A model generated the notes under the pieces. That model was not told where the DNA came from and did no database searches. It saw nothing but the letters and a program-made list of their open reading frames with translations. A stretch of DNA of 64,000 nt, taken from Nereocystis luetkeana. Its lineage: Eukaryota; Sar; Phaeophyceae; Laminariales; Laminariaceae. Shown here in pieces: positions 13,136 through 25,913 of the stretch. The position numbers and the translations under genes are program-made. The stretch covers positions 310,001 to 374,000 of the forward strand of contig JARUPZ010000037.1 in NCBI GenBank assembly GCA_031213475.1. The letters are read 5' to 3'. Numbering within the stretch: the first letter of the stretch is position 1; every line of letters begins with the position of its first letter.

Positions 13136-14525
13136 GGTAGATCGGTACGAGTATTAATTTAATAAAAAAAACTACCGTGGTACAAAACAGCAGTACGCTG
13201 ATAGTGCGTGAAGTGCATGAGACCGCCAGCCCCAAAATTTGTCCCGAACACGAAAAGCGACAAGAGCTCCCAAAAGCACGCGCGGGGTGAGAAACCTCAC
13301 CTGCAGCCAATACAGGTACTCGAAGTTCTGGTTGCTTTGTAAGGCATCCACGAATCTGCTCCAACGTGCCCCACACAGCCGGCTCCTCCACCCTTCCCCT
13401 TCCCGCCCCGCACGCGTCCGAGGCATGCTACTCGCTGCACTGATGGGTGATGGGGCACCCCTTTTCGCTTCTCGCTATTGAATCCTCACCCGCTACCTCC
13501 AACTATGGATGCTATGGCTACCGTATGGAACCACAGCAACCTAGCAGTAGTTATGCCAGCTCCCCAAGTTTCTCCTGTCCTGCGTCCTGCTGTTTAGACA
13601 CGAAAACGCGTGCCTTCGTGCCTCTGTCTTCTGCATTCCCTTCTTTCTTCTGGTCATTGCGACGGAGATTCGGTCTCCGTAAACATTGGATGGCCTTAAT
13701 AATTCGGGTGATGATAATAGTATCTTGGCTCCACAAAAGGATCGAGCCAATCAGAAGGCGCCATGAATCACAAGTCTCCATTGGCCAATTCGAGGGTTTT
13801 CCGTTTCCCCCCCCTCAAAGATATCGCGACATCCGTCGGGCAGGAGCCCGCTGGCGCCTGTTTCGGGCCCAGTACAGAAGAGGCAACCCTCAAGATCACA
13901 CACGTGGATCCTCATCATACTGACGACATGTTGGAACTTCGCTGCCCGCCTTCTGGTAACAAGGCGAGCGACCCTACGAGGCCTCATTCTGGCTAGCCGA
14001 CCATGCTTGCTTGTAGAAAATACGTGTATATGCTCGATCCGCCCCAATCCCTGACGACGAAGGTCGCGGTGATTCGTGGTACCGTCGGAGGCGTATTTAG
14101 TAGCACAGAGTAGGGGCAATAGTGACGATGGGTGTCAAGCTATAAAGGTCAACGCCCATCAGACAGAGTGGACAGCTGGCGCCTTGGGCATATTAATAGA
14201 AAACGGTGCGATGCTATGCTAAATCCCATATATATACTGGCATTGTGGCCTGTTGCCCAATGGTAACATATCCACCGCCTCCATCCACTATTATATTATT
14301 ACAAGTAGCGGGCGCCTCTCATGCTCTCCTGTCCACGATCGTGGCAGAAATGAAACCACCCCAGCCTATACCGTACGCGCCGTCGTACTGGTGTACAGCA
14401 AAGCAGCAAGCAGTCCAGTAAAAAATACCAGGTAGGTACGTACCTGATACATTAGTATAGTGCCGCACGTGTCGCCAGGATCGGTGGATAGATGCATAAT
14501 ATAGATAGATGTCCGTTGACGACAA
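13136..14525. other. Unassigned region with exon-like open frames on the minus strand
   Basis: Two minus-strand stretches look more protein-like than the surroundings. One, ending at 13308 in a good CAG|GTGAGG donor, contains FVDALQSNQNFEYLYWLQ. The other (about 13752-13920) starts MMRIHVCDLEGCLF. Neither could be assigned to a family or joined into a gene, so no CDS is called. Confidence 0.3.
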
Positions 14526-14560
14526 TACCAGCAACAACATACGACATGACAGCTAAAAGT

Positions 14561-14852
<292 letters not shown>

Positions 14853-14874
14853 AAGTAGTAGAAGTAGTAGTAGC

Positions 14875-14938
<64 letters not shown>

Positions 14939-15005
14939 TTACGGGGGACCATAGTTAACAGGACCTATGGTACACATAAAAACCTATATGTTTATCCATT
15001 TTTAC
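14939..15005. mobile_element. Truncated 105-bp-family MITE, copy 2
   Basis: Left 67 bp of the same palindromic element as at 8839-8943, ending where the 477-bp unit repeats. Confidence 0.85.
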
Positions 15006-15037
15006 CAGCAACAACATACGACATGACAGCTAAAAGT

Positions 15038-15305
<268 letters not shown>

Positions 15306-15327
15306 AAGTAGTAGTAGTAGTAGTAGC

Positions 15328-15385
<58 letters not shown>

Positions 15386-15490
15386 TTGCGGGGGACCATA
15401 GTTAACAGGACCTATGGTACACATAAAAACCTATATGTTTATCCATTTTTACTACGAATATTTGGTCCTGTTAACTATGGCCCCCCGTAA
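15386..15490. mobile_element. 105-bp Tc1/mariner-type MITE, copy 3
   Basis: Complete copy beginning TTGCGGGGGACCATAGTTAA, flanked by TA and embedded in the TAG microsatellite. Confidence 0.88.
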
Positions 15491-15621
15491 TAGTAGTAGT
15501 AGGAGTAGGAGTAGTAGTAGTAGTAGTAGTAGTAGCTCTTCGTCAGTATAATGTAGTCTGCAGTATATGTGTGGTAGACCTGTCTGTACGGATCAGATCC
15601 CGAATCCGTGTTTATTGACTG

Positions 15622-16088
15622 TTGAGTGAGGGTGTGGGTTCTTCTTTCTACCCGTCGGCATCCAGCACAACCAGTGTCCGTGCCGATTCTTGTCTTCAGT
15701 CCTACGTACAAAGAAGATACAAGTTCTGCGGTCACAAAACTTTTTTTCTTCTTTTTATTACCATCACTTTTTACTCTTCTTACTCTTCTATAATAGTCGT
15801 AGCTCGTAGGAGGTTTTACCCTCAACGACCTTCTGGACAAGCCGTGGTCACAGGTGTCTGCCCTTCTCCCCCCCGGTACGTGCCTTTATTTTTTGTCGCG
15901 CATAGGGTTCAGCATTCCCACTGCTCGTCGATTTTCATCGAATGTATCTAACTCACGCTCTCGCGCTTTCCGCTAATCACTTTTTTTTATGCAAGACAAA
16001 GGCCCTGCGAGCATGCACTCGGTGAGACTTGAATCCACGAAATTGATCTTGATAAGCACGCGGACCACCTACCAAGCCACCGGGGGCG
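15622..16088 (-). mobile_element. tRNA-derived SINE, full-length copy
   Basis: Read on the minus strand it starts with a tRNA-like head: A box TGGCTTGGTAGG (complement of 16067-16079) and B box GTGGATTCAAGTCTC (complement of 16024-16038). It continues into a body shared with pieces at 18170-18300, 18938-19060, 25385-25460, 38858-39113, 48617-48806 and 62750-62900. The A/B-box spacing fits an internal Pol III promoter. The 3' end is set by where similarity with other copies stops and is approximate. The body contains a block reading CACCTGTGACCACGGCTTGT on the SINE strand. Confidence 0.8.
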
Positions 16089-16132
16089 ACTACGTATACG
16101 TTACAGAAATACGGTAACATTGTTATGTGTAG

Positions 16133-16336
16133 GCGCCCCCGGTGGCTTAGTAGGTCGCCCGCGTGCCTATCAAGATCAGTTTCGTGGGTTCAAGTCTCGC
16201 CGAGTCCGTGCTCGTACGGGACCTCTTGTATGAAAAAATGATTAGGGGCAAGCGCGAGAGGATGAGTTAGCCACATTCGATGAAAATTGACCAGCAGCGG
16301 AAACGCTGAACCCTATGCGCGACAAAAAATAAAGGG
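16133..16336 (+). mobile_element. tRNA-derived SINE, 3'-truncated copy, head to head with its neighbour
   Basis: A box TGGCTTAGTAGG at 16143-16154 and B box GTGGGTTCAAGTCTC at 16184-16198, followed by the same body as the adjacent minus-strand SINE up to the GCGCGACAAAAAATAAAG block. With its partner it forms a palindrome of about 450 bp with a 44-bp centre (16089-16132). Confidence 0.78.
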
Positions 16337-16387
16337 CATTGGCAAAAAATAGCAGGGCTTTTCGCGGGTCAGGGGGGTTTCAAAATG

Positions 16388-16660
16388 TCACGGGTCGGGT
16401 CGGGTCGGGTCGGGTCGATTTTTTTCAAAATCTCGCGGGTCGGGTCGGGTCGGGTCATTTTTTTTTAAAATCTCACGGGTCGGGTCGGGTCGGGTCAAAG
16501 AGTTTTGAAATCTCACGGGTCGGGTCGGGTCGGGTCAAGAGGTTTTGAAATCTCGCGGTTCAGGTCGGGTCGGGTCAGGAGGTGTTCAAAATGTCACGGC
16601 TCGGGTCGGGCCATGACCCGTGAGATACGGGTCATCCACGGGTCAGGTCATCATGGCCGG
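16388..16660. repeat. GGGTC satellite, left block
   Basis: Runs of (CGGGT)n/(GGGTC)n alternate with an AT-richer spacer of about 20 bp such as AGAGTTTTGAAATCTCAC. At least five units, then a more diverged tail. Confidence 0.9.
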
Positions 16661-17559
16661 CGACTTTTTTCCGGCTGACCCGCACGTCCGACCCGCGGGT
16701 CTGGCCCACGGATCAGTATTTTTGCTAACGTGTGCATCTATGTATACCTGCCGAAAGGCCGCCTTTGTGACCCGCGGGTCTGGCCCCCGGGTCCGACATT
16801 GTACAACAAAAAATACTTGCCGTTCCCCGCCCAAAGGCTTCTCTCGTGCCGATGCGTAGACCTCCGAGAGCATATCATAGCGTGTAGAATAGTCACACGC
16901 AAATCCCGGGTCGGATGAAGCCGTACAGTAGTATATGTTGTGTTCATGTTCACCTCCTTCCATTCCCACGAAAAAAAACGGCCACACTCATGCAGGGTGC
17001 AACAATGAAGACAAGACATGATAACACTGTATGAACCCACGCGATAAACAATAAAACAAGTGCGTACACACGGAATACCTGCGATATGTAACCAAAGAAG
17101 CAAAAAGACAAGACATGAAAAAAGGCAGCAGCAGCAGCAGCAGTAGCAGCAGCAGGCCCCGGATCCTCGCGGATCGTGGCCCCCGCTGTCACATCCACCA
17201 CTTTAGTGCTTGCTGCTGGAGGCTGCACAGCTAGGTCGCTCGCCGGGGCGCCAGCAAGGGCCATCGGGTCAGAGCTATAGGGTCGACCCAGGGGCCGGGA
17301 GGTATCCGCCCGGCAGAGTGCGGGGGTGTGCCTTTCTCCACGTCATCATCTTTCTGATCATCGTGGAATTTTTTTAAGCGCACACCCCGCACCACACAAT
17401 GCTCCAAAACAATTAAAAAAATGAAAAAACCGAACACAAACCTACGACATTGTCGGAAAAAGACAAGGGACCAAGGACCATCCAACCGACCAACGTACCA
17501 ACGTTTATATATTTGGACCCGTGAGCTTTCGTCGTTGACCCGTGAGATATGTCATGGGT

Positions 17560-17830
17560 CCAGTTGACCCGACCCGCATGAAACCCGCGTCTCACGGGTC
17601 AATCGGAAGGTGGCGGGTCGGGTCGGGTCGGGTCAGGAAGTGTTAAAAACGTCGCGGGTCGGGTTGGGTCGGCTCAAAGGGTTTTGAAATCTCACGGGTC
17701 AGGTCGGGTCGGGTCAAGAGGTTTTGAAATCTCGCGGGTCGGGTCGGGTCAGGTCAACACGCCTCAAAAAATCGCGGGTCGGGTCGAGTCAGCTGACCCG
17801 ACCCGACCCGACCCGTGAGGTTTGACCTGA
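17560..17830. repeat. GGGTC satellite, right block
   Basis: The same unit as at 16388-16660 resumes after about 900 bp and ends with the complement (GACCCGACCCGACCCGACCC). The two blocks may be parts of one array or the edges of an insertion. Confidence 0.88.
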
Positions 17831-17845
17831 ACCGCGAAAAGTCCT

Positions 17846-18936
17846 GAAAAATAGGTATACCTGCGCCTTTTGGGCCATTAGTATAGGTACACTGCGCATT
17901 TTGCCAGCTTCCTGGCGCCGCCTGATATTTGGCCTGCGCTCCATCGTACCTACGAATGGCTCAAAAACCCAAGGTACACCTACTACTATCAGCTATTCAA
18001 CTTCCGTGTCACCTACTTTTGGCTTTAATTGTACCTACAAATGGCTCGAACGATCACTTTTTCGCTACTGAAATATAGACAAAAGACTGCGGAAACAGTA
18101 GGAGAATTTTCCGGTATATGCATACATGTACACGATAAGTTACAGAACCGTTGGCGAGGTCCGAACCAACATTCCATAGCAAACGTGGGTGAGTGAATGT
18201 GTGTTTGTTCGTTATTTCTACCCGTGGACATCCAGCACAACCAGTGTGCGTGCCGATTCTTCAATCCTATCATCAATAATGGAGAGATAGAAGCTATGTG
18301 GTCACAAACCCACGCCACATCGGAGATACCACGTTGCCACGGACTGCTGTATGCAGTAAGCACAGCAGCAGTATACGATGCAATGGCATGTCATCATACA
18401 TAGTGGATACGACAGGAACGAGATACACATTATATGAACACGTGATGATGATTGCGGGTTCACGCACTAACTACGTAAATTCTTCTAGTATTATACCACA
18501 CTCGCGGACCGCCACTAGCAGTGTCAAGAACTACAGCAGTAGGGCACCATAAGAACACGAGACAAGCTGAGCTTGACGAATAACTAAAAGAAGTTCGGAT
18601 ACGTGGATTGGCATGAAGTTCAGAAGAATGGCTGACTTGTGTTGTCTCCGGCGTCACCTGCGTTCGTGCTGTTTCCGCGGTCTTTGGTCTCTATTTCAGT
18701 AGCGAAAAGTTATCGTTCGAGCCATTAATAGGTACAATTGAAGCCAAAAGTAGGTGACACGGAAGTTGAATAGCTGATAGTAGTAGGTGAACCTTGGCCT
18801 TTTGAGCCATTCGTAGGTACGATGGAGCGCAGGCCAAATATCAGGCGGCGCCAGGAAGCTATTTCCGGGGTAAAATGCGTAGTGTACCTACCAATGGCCC
18901 AAAAGGCGTAGGTATACCTATTTTTAGCTAATACCC
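17846..18936. mobile_element. Element with inverted arms of about 260 bp
   Basis: 17846-18107 is the imperfect reverse complement of 18660-18936; the outer ends read AAAAATAGGTATACCT. The 550-bp centre contains a SINE 3' fragment near 18170-18300 and no recognisable transposase. It could be a non-autonomous TIR transposon or a palindromic rearrangement. Confidence 0.7.
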
Positions 18937-18937
18937 A

Positions 18938-19060
18938 AAAATAAAGGCACGTACCGGGGAGGAGAAGGGACGACACCTGTGACCACGGTTTGTTCAGAAG
19001 ATCGCTGGGAGTAAAACCTCCTACGAGTTAGGCTGGAAAGTAAAAGCGATTATTTGAAGA
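18938..19060 (+). mobile_element. SINE body fragment
   Basis: Shares the block AATAAAGGCACGTACCGGGG through ACCTCCTACGAG with the full SINE at 15622-16088, here in plus orientation. Confidence 0.7.
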
Positions 19061-19287
19061 AATAAATAAATTAACAAGGTAGACAATGCAATGTCATGCC
19101 ATCATACTGGACACGACAGTAGTAGTGTTGGTATCGGTGTGGACTCCTATTCTGCACACTTCAATATAATATGGTCCAGAATTTTCCGCCGGTTGGTTCG
19201 GCCGGGTTGCGTGTGTGTGCGTGTTCGTTAGGGTAACCCCGACCCGCCAAATCTGCTTGGCGCGCTTAGCCTTAGCAATCTTATTAG

Positions 19288-19354
19288 CCCCCTTTACACC
19301 CTGTGCACCCTTTACACCCTGTGCACCCTGTGCACCCTAAGCACCCTAAGCACG
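19288..19354. repeat. Minisatellite of CTTTACACC/CTGTGCACC units
   Basis: About seven 9-bp units (CTGTGCACC, CTTTACACC, CTAAGCACC) in direct array. Confidence 0.85.
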
Positions 19355-19898
19355 ATGGCAGTGCGTCGAAGGTGGACGGCAGATCTACTGCTGAATACCT
19401 ACGTGCCAGTATACCAGTTACCTTGGATACCTGAATCGTCTCGAGCGCAGAAAAGAACGACCACAGCAGGAAGCAAAGTCTTTATTTTTCACGAAGCAAG
19501 GATATCGTGGAGCAGAGATCGAAGAGGTAACAACAATGCAATCACCCATGAATCAAAGTGAAAAACTAGAGGTTGGAAAGGAGTACCCTGGTACGGACTA
19601 CTGTAGGATGACGGAAAGTGAAGGTCAGCGGAGCACTGGAAGGGGGCCCTGTGCCAAGTGGGGGGAGTCGGACCGGTCGTGTATGTGTGTTGATCACCGT
19701 GTCCCCCCGATGCCGCCCCCCCTGTTCGGTGGTCTCAAATCGAGATGGGTTAGGGTCGGAAGATGGGCAACAACATGTTTGCGTATTCGTCCCTTTATTG
19801 GCTTTGATGTCAGCTCTGTGCGATACTGCGCTACTGCTATAGTCCCCATTGGTTCCGTTTCGTGAAATTGCTATGGACTTCGTGATTTATAACCTATC

Positions 19899-20175
19899 AT
19901 GGCACTGCCACCCCAGGGCACGGCCGTGCCGGTGCCATGCCAGTGCCAGCCATTGCCAAAGGAATGTTCCATGGGCTTTCACGAACTTCCATGGGTTTTC
20001 ATGGCCTTGCCATTCCTTTTCATGGCACCGACTCCCAGTCTAGTTTTAACTATGAGTGCTTGCAATGCCATCCCTGGTATGAAAGATTGCATGGCATGCT
20101 TTCAAACTCCCGCATAGCAGACAGAAAGTGTCAATGGACCTCCCATGGCACCGCCATGGCACCGCCATGAGGAGG
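19899..20175. repeat. Region dense in CATGGCA/TGCCATG
   Basis: Short inverted words CCATGGCA, TGCCATGCC and GCCATGGCACCG recur many times. No gene is supported; the open frames here arise from the repeat. Confidence 0.55.
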
Positions 20176-20879
20176 GGTGCTCGACGCGAGAGCCCCCCAC
20201 TGTTTCACCTCGTCGATGGCGAATGGCGTGTGTTACGTTGATGTAGACGAAACGGTTTTCTGGTGGGGTGCAGCAGTGTATATATAGATAGGGAATCACC
20301 GAGTGGCTCAAACGAAGACATCGAACATAATCTCCCTGTGGGGCTGACTTCTTCTGGACTCGTTGTCCGTCCATGACCCAGTAGTTGCATACCGTGGTTT
20401 GCGGAGATGTCGGACAATTAGTACATTCCTAAACGTCTCAATAAAGTCCCAGCAAATGACTTTTGCGTGATCTCCGATGTCCCCAATTCCCAGTCGCGTT
20501 TGATCGCACAACCCACAAACCAAATCAATTATGCGAGGTCGATCATGGGGGGTTTCTCAACAACTGCCGCGTGGGCAATTTTGCATGTCATGTCTCATCC
20601 AAACCTGCAAGAACGATGGTATCTACATGAACGACAATTCACAGTTACATGTTGCCGCACGTGACCATGCAGAAAGTTCATGGGTATGTCCTATATTGCT
20701 CCATACCACATTCTACAGCCGTCCATCCCGAAAGTCCGGTCCACTGCCGTCCGCCTTGCTAAATAGACTGATTGAGGTGAACCGTGCTATCTTATATGTC
20801 ACCGCAACAACCGCGGGCATATGTATCTGCAGTACTGTACTCTAAAATACTGTGCTGTACTGCACTCTACTACCTCGTT

Positions 20880-22880
20880 GTCGAATTGCGGGCGAGCTAA
20901 CGTTTGCGCGTCGTCCTATTGAAAAAGTCTTTAATCTGCGCTCCTTCGCAACAGCCTTCGGGGTTTTCCCGGCGCTGCCGGGGGGGTCGGAGAGAACGTA
21001 TATTAATAGATATAATCCTCGTCCTGTATCTGACCAAACCCCTTAGCCTTACACTAGGTTGACCTTTGTCTTCACTAGTACTATCATACCGTCCTTGCAT
21101 TTTTGTAGGTGAGCACTCCCTTGGTGCCTACAGCTTTCCGCCTTTGCGGCGCTTCGGGGTGTCGTAAGTGCCGGTCGGGTTTCGACCGAAGAATTCAATT
21201 TCCACGGCCCAGTGCCATTCCGTTGAGCATTCTCACCGCTCTACATTTTCTGCCGATTGCGGGGAAGGCTCCATGTTTTTACGATCTCACCCAACCTCTG
21301 AGCATTTACTCCCGTGTGTGTTTTCCAACCAATGCTCCAGCCACCATGGTCGCTGCACCTTCCGCAGTCCAGGATGTACACGTCGAGTGACCACTAGATA
21401 CTGCCCCATCGAAGGCTGCAATCAGAAATGCCTCCGCGTCCTTGGGAGTAAGCCTGAGCCTGTCTGATGGGTTACGACATGAGCGCTGGCTTTGGCCCAG
21501 GGTTCGGTCCCATAATATCGTGGGGGGGTGATCTCAGCGGTCAGTGCTCACCAGGTTCGTGTGCTGCCCTCCCCAACAGAATAGCGGGGGGGTCACCACC
21601 ATTCGTCTGATCGGCACCAGGAGATGATGCGACGCTTGCGTCGCTTTCGGCCATCCCGAACAAGGTCCAGGAGATGCATACCGCCCTTCCTTCAGACGAA
21701 TACATCCCATACCATGGTGTTCGATATACTGTCGTCGGCCTTGCCGGCGACCGGTGTTTTATGCTCGCTCCCGAAGGACGCGTCTAGGTCGAACCCCCGC
21801 GCAACGTCGAAGTCATCCATGAGAGCCACAGTGTCTTGCAGCTATTTCCCCTCCCCTCCCCCCGACCAACTTGATCTGATATGCTCTCGTCGTCTACGAC
21901 GGTGCGACGGACCCCCCCCCCCCCCTCCATTTGTGGGGAGTCATACCCGTACTTTCGGGTGGTTATGTGCAGGGCCAGGGTGAAACCACTTCGACATTTT
22001 CTCCCGCGACTTGATTTCCCTCTTTACCTTTCAGTCGTCAGTCCTGAGGAAACGGGAGCAGTACTACCGAGAGGGGTTTGCCATGCCACGTTTCATATAT
22101 CTCTGTGTTGGCCGATCAACACCCTTACTGGGCTATGCATGCTACAATATGCAGTCCATAAAAAACAACAATGCTCGTTTGTCGCTTGGGGACGGCTCGC
22201 ACAACAGTGTAAAAACTGCAAAATTGACGCGGTGTCCAACCCTACCCCGTATTCGATCTCCCATCTCGGGTGTCTCACTTGACGCTTCAAAAACCACCGA
22301 AGATGACGGCATCGCAACCATGAAGCCACTCGGCTCTCCGTACTGAAGATCTTCTCCCTCGTCCAAAAGCACCGCAACGAACGGCAACAGTCGCAAGAGC
22401 GGATTTACGCGGAGGGGCGCCCGCTCTGGCGTACGGATCGCCGAGGTCAGCAATGCTTGCCAACTGGTATACTCTAAGCAGCATACAAGTTGACAACCAC
22501 TGCTGACATTAGCGACCTATAGGTCCGACCCAGCGTTCCCCCGCACGCGCTCGTGTGGCCTTAGGCATTCGCTAAGGTGATGCTCAAAGCGGGAAAAGTT
22601 CTGCCGTGCGGAGCTTTTGAGCGGCTTCGAGGTGTCGATGTCGGTATCCTCGTCGCCTTCAGCAGCATCAGCGAACAAGAACAATGGGGCACGCGAGATG
22701 GGGGACCGGGCACGGGTGGCGTTGATCGACGCGTACGCTTTAATATAGGTGCGTTGTTGTGCAAGCAGCCCCCAAGAAAAACGAAACACAAGTCGTGCTT
22801 AATTATACTCAAAGCATTCACATAGTGGTAAGAGTGCTTTCCGGCCAACCCCAAAAGCGGGTCGCTGTATGACATTATGA
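20880..22880. mobile_element. Possible decayed retroelement, poorly resolved
   Basis: Plus-strand frames of moderate length with stops and frame changes include one with a short ADCGEGSMF motif near 21250, loosely like a retroelement aspartic protease, preceded by Cys pairs. Another near 21700 contains PYHGVRYTVVGLAGDRCFML. No reverse transcriptase or integrase signature was found and no paired LTR could be defined. Low confidence. Confidence 0.25.
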
Positions 22881-22915
22881 CATTAAAGTCCCTTCTTGGT
22901 AGTACCGCTCCCTTC

Positions 22916-23109
22916 CCTCAAACACCCTCAAACAGCCTCAAACAGCCTCAAACAGCCTCAAACAGCCTCAAACAGCCTCAAGCCTCAAGCCTATTTGTTG
23001 TAAGATAAAGACAGAACATAAGTCGACGGTTTTTCGTTGTAAGATAAAGACAGAACATAAGTCGACGGTTTTTTGTTGTAAGATAAAGAGAGAACATAAG
23101 TCGACGGTT
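22916..23109. repeat. Two adjacent minisatellites (10-bp and about 40-bp units)
   Basis: About seven CCTCAAACAG units (22916-22990) are followed by three near-identical units of TTGTAAGATAAAGA(C/G)AGAAC plus ATAAGTCGACGGTT. Confidence 0.93.
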
Positions 23110-25187
23110 CTGATGGTCGCTCAGTCGACCAACTTCAGCCGAAACACCATCTCCCCGTCCCAGCTATCCCAGTGTAAAGTCTCCACCACCCAAATTGGCT
23201 GTATTCCTGGAGTTTGTGCGGGCGTTGCCTCGACGGGCCTCGACGGGGCTTTCCTTGTGGCAGCACTTCCCTCGGCCCACCCGGACTCCGATCGGCCGCT
23301 ATTCTTCGCGAGCTCAGCTACGATATTCCTCGCAGAATAGCTTCTATCATGGATGGCTGACAATATTTAATTGTGTACTGCTTTCTCGTGGCGGCTCTTG
23401 TACTTCAGTCCCGGGCTCGTCGTGAGTCGATCGTTTCGAAGCCATCCCACACCAGATGGTAGCCCACATTTACTACTATAAATAGTGAATTCGCAAGTCT
23501 GTATTCTGGATGGACTGACCACCCCGCGGTCGGGTGGCATCGGATTCCATGTTTTGGATATCACTGTACAGTCGTACTACTATAGACAACATAACGGGAG
23601 AAGTATCAGGGAGAGAAGATATTGGTAGTTCAAACTGCAATAATCCTGGATGTTTCATACCAGGTACCTGGTATTGTCCAATCAGGTGGAACCGTCGTTG
23701 CTAGTAGATTCGAACGAACACCTCTCTCTCTTTTGGTTGTCGCGGATGGGAATCACTGGCTTCAATTTACTGATTTTTATTGTTGTAGGCGAGGTATAAG
23801 CCATTGCAAGAATACAGGGACTAGTTTCATAGTGAGGGTACGCCAGCTTTACAGCCCCCTGCCCACCTAGCATTAAAGCGATTTGGGGTCGGGGTTTGTC
23901 TATTTATTTTGAAACGGGCGAATCATGCGGGCAAGGGTAAGGCGTGAGGAGAGGGCGGGGGCGCTCAGCGGGAGAGAGAGAGCCTCCTTCGATCTCATAT
24001 CGCGGGTGGCGAGTAGCGTCTACGTATCTTTCCGAGTGCACTTGTTTTTATAGGCGACTATTCTTTGATGGGGTGAAGCAGGGTGCAGGCAGTCGCCGAG
24101 TGGCTCAAATCCAACCCCCCAGCGCGACGCATCCATCTGCAAGATTGTTTCGTTTTTCTGCGACGTGGGACGAATGTCAGTGTGCCCCACCCTCTTGCTG
24201 CTTGTCAGATGGTTTATTGCGAGCGACCTTCGAGAAAACCTTGAGTTAACGTCAATAGTTGACTTGGAGTCGGCGGCTAATGTTCTGATGATATATTCAA
24301 CATCAACAACATCAGCCAGGGTCGTAGTCACGACGACGATTAAAGCGAGGGAAAAATAGTGGAGGGAATGCTGCGTGTGCGCTCTCTCCCCCCTGGTTTT
24401 CCATGTCAAACCACAACCCTCTTAATACTTGTAATACTATTAATACCATTGATAGCATGGCTACTAGAGTATTATTAATAGTAGAGTACGCTACTAGAAA
24501 ATCCCGCAACCTAATACGTACGTGCTTCTACGCGCGCGTCGAAAGACGTTACCATGATGGCATATACTGACTAAAATACATGCAAATCAATAGACAAGTA
24601 GCCGAATTATCCTGAATTATTGACACATCATTCCCTATTTTGCCAATGCTCGAAAGCGAGCGACAAACAATCCCCTAAGATGCCCGAAGTTACCCATTCG
24701 ATAATTCCCATCATTGCCATCATCATATCGACTATGAAGACCAGGGGGCACGGCACTCCTGCCCGTCCTGTACGTCCTGTACGTGGTCAGGCACATCTAA
24801 CATCTACCAGGGCCTTTCATTCGCATTACACAATGAAGCCCCCTCGCGACGCAAGACATGACGGACGGTAGTTTCAAACGCGATCATCGAAGACACCAAA
24901 CTGGCAAAATCCACAGACGCCCAAAGTGCATCGCCTATAGATCCTAACCCCCCCCCCCCTCACGCCACTACGTATTGCCTTGTCTATCCGGATACTAGTT
25001 ACAAAGATTCAGGCAATGCAACTATAAAAACAGAGTATCTGCGCAGCCAGTGCGGCGCACCGCTTGAAACAGGAAAAACACCCCAAAGTGTGCGAACGTC
25101 GACAGTTGCACAATTTTCTTGTACCAGAAACCAACAGCGAAAATATGAGAGGATGACACTCGTGCCTCACCTAAAACTTGATTCTAC

Positions 25188-25191
<4 letters not shown>

Positions 25192-25222
<31 letters not shown>
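25192..25222. repeat. (TA)n microsatellite
   Basis: About 15 perfect TA units. Confidence 0.97.
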
Positions 25223-25224
<2 letters not shown>

Positions 25225-25384
25225 AAACAAAAAGCACATACATACGTCGTCATTACAGTACAGCGTCCGCCCCAAGCCCACTCCGTCACGAGGATCCGGT
25301 CCGTCTCCAGGAGCTGTTCCCCCTTAAAGCCCACTACTCGCTGTCCCCATTTTGATCGTCACTCACAATTTCCAGTTTGACTGA

Positions 25385-25460
25385 TAAAAGGTTTAACCCT
25401 CAGCGAACTCCTGGACGAGCCGTGGTCACAGGTGTCGTCCCTTCTCCCACCCGGTGATCG
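25385..25460 (-). mobile_element. SINE body fragment
   Basis: Shares AACCCTCAGCGA...CTGGAC(A/G)AGCCGTGGTC with the full SINE at 15622-16088, same (minus) orientation. Confidence 0.7.
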
Positions 25461-25871
25461 TTGATGTTTGTATGGTGGTTTTTCGTTCGATTGCTCTTTT
25501 TCGCTGGATGTCCGCGAGTCGTCACTCTGACAGTACCCCAGACAGCGGGCGTGTTCCTCTCTGCGTTCACGACCACATTGCGTTTCGTACGGTGCAGGCA
25601 GCAGTCCAGACAACAACCGCTGTTCGTCCTAGCGACGAGTTGGATACTTGCGGGAACGGGTGGAACTCTATGCTGTAGGGTGAGTGGATTCCCGCGGCCA
25701 TGTTAGTTCAGTTTGCACATTGATTTTCTTTTCATGTGTGCGCCTTCGTACCGTAATTTTTTTTGGTGGGAAGCGTCGTGCCTCCCAGTCGAATTGTATT
25801 GCTTTGAGGTATTTCGGGTCTCCCTAGGGCTCCAGCACCTTTGTGAGACCACGAACTCCTTCATTTGAGAG

Positions 25872-25912
<41 letters not shown>

Positions 25913-25913
25913 C
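25872..25913. repeat. (CAA)14 microsatellite
   Basis: Perfect CAA units in an intergenic stretch. Confidence 0.97.

Noticed and set aside
22916..23109. Regular direct repeats that might suggest a CRISPR array
   Set aside because: The units are contiguous without unique spacers, and the genome is eukaryotic; these are minisatellites.
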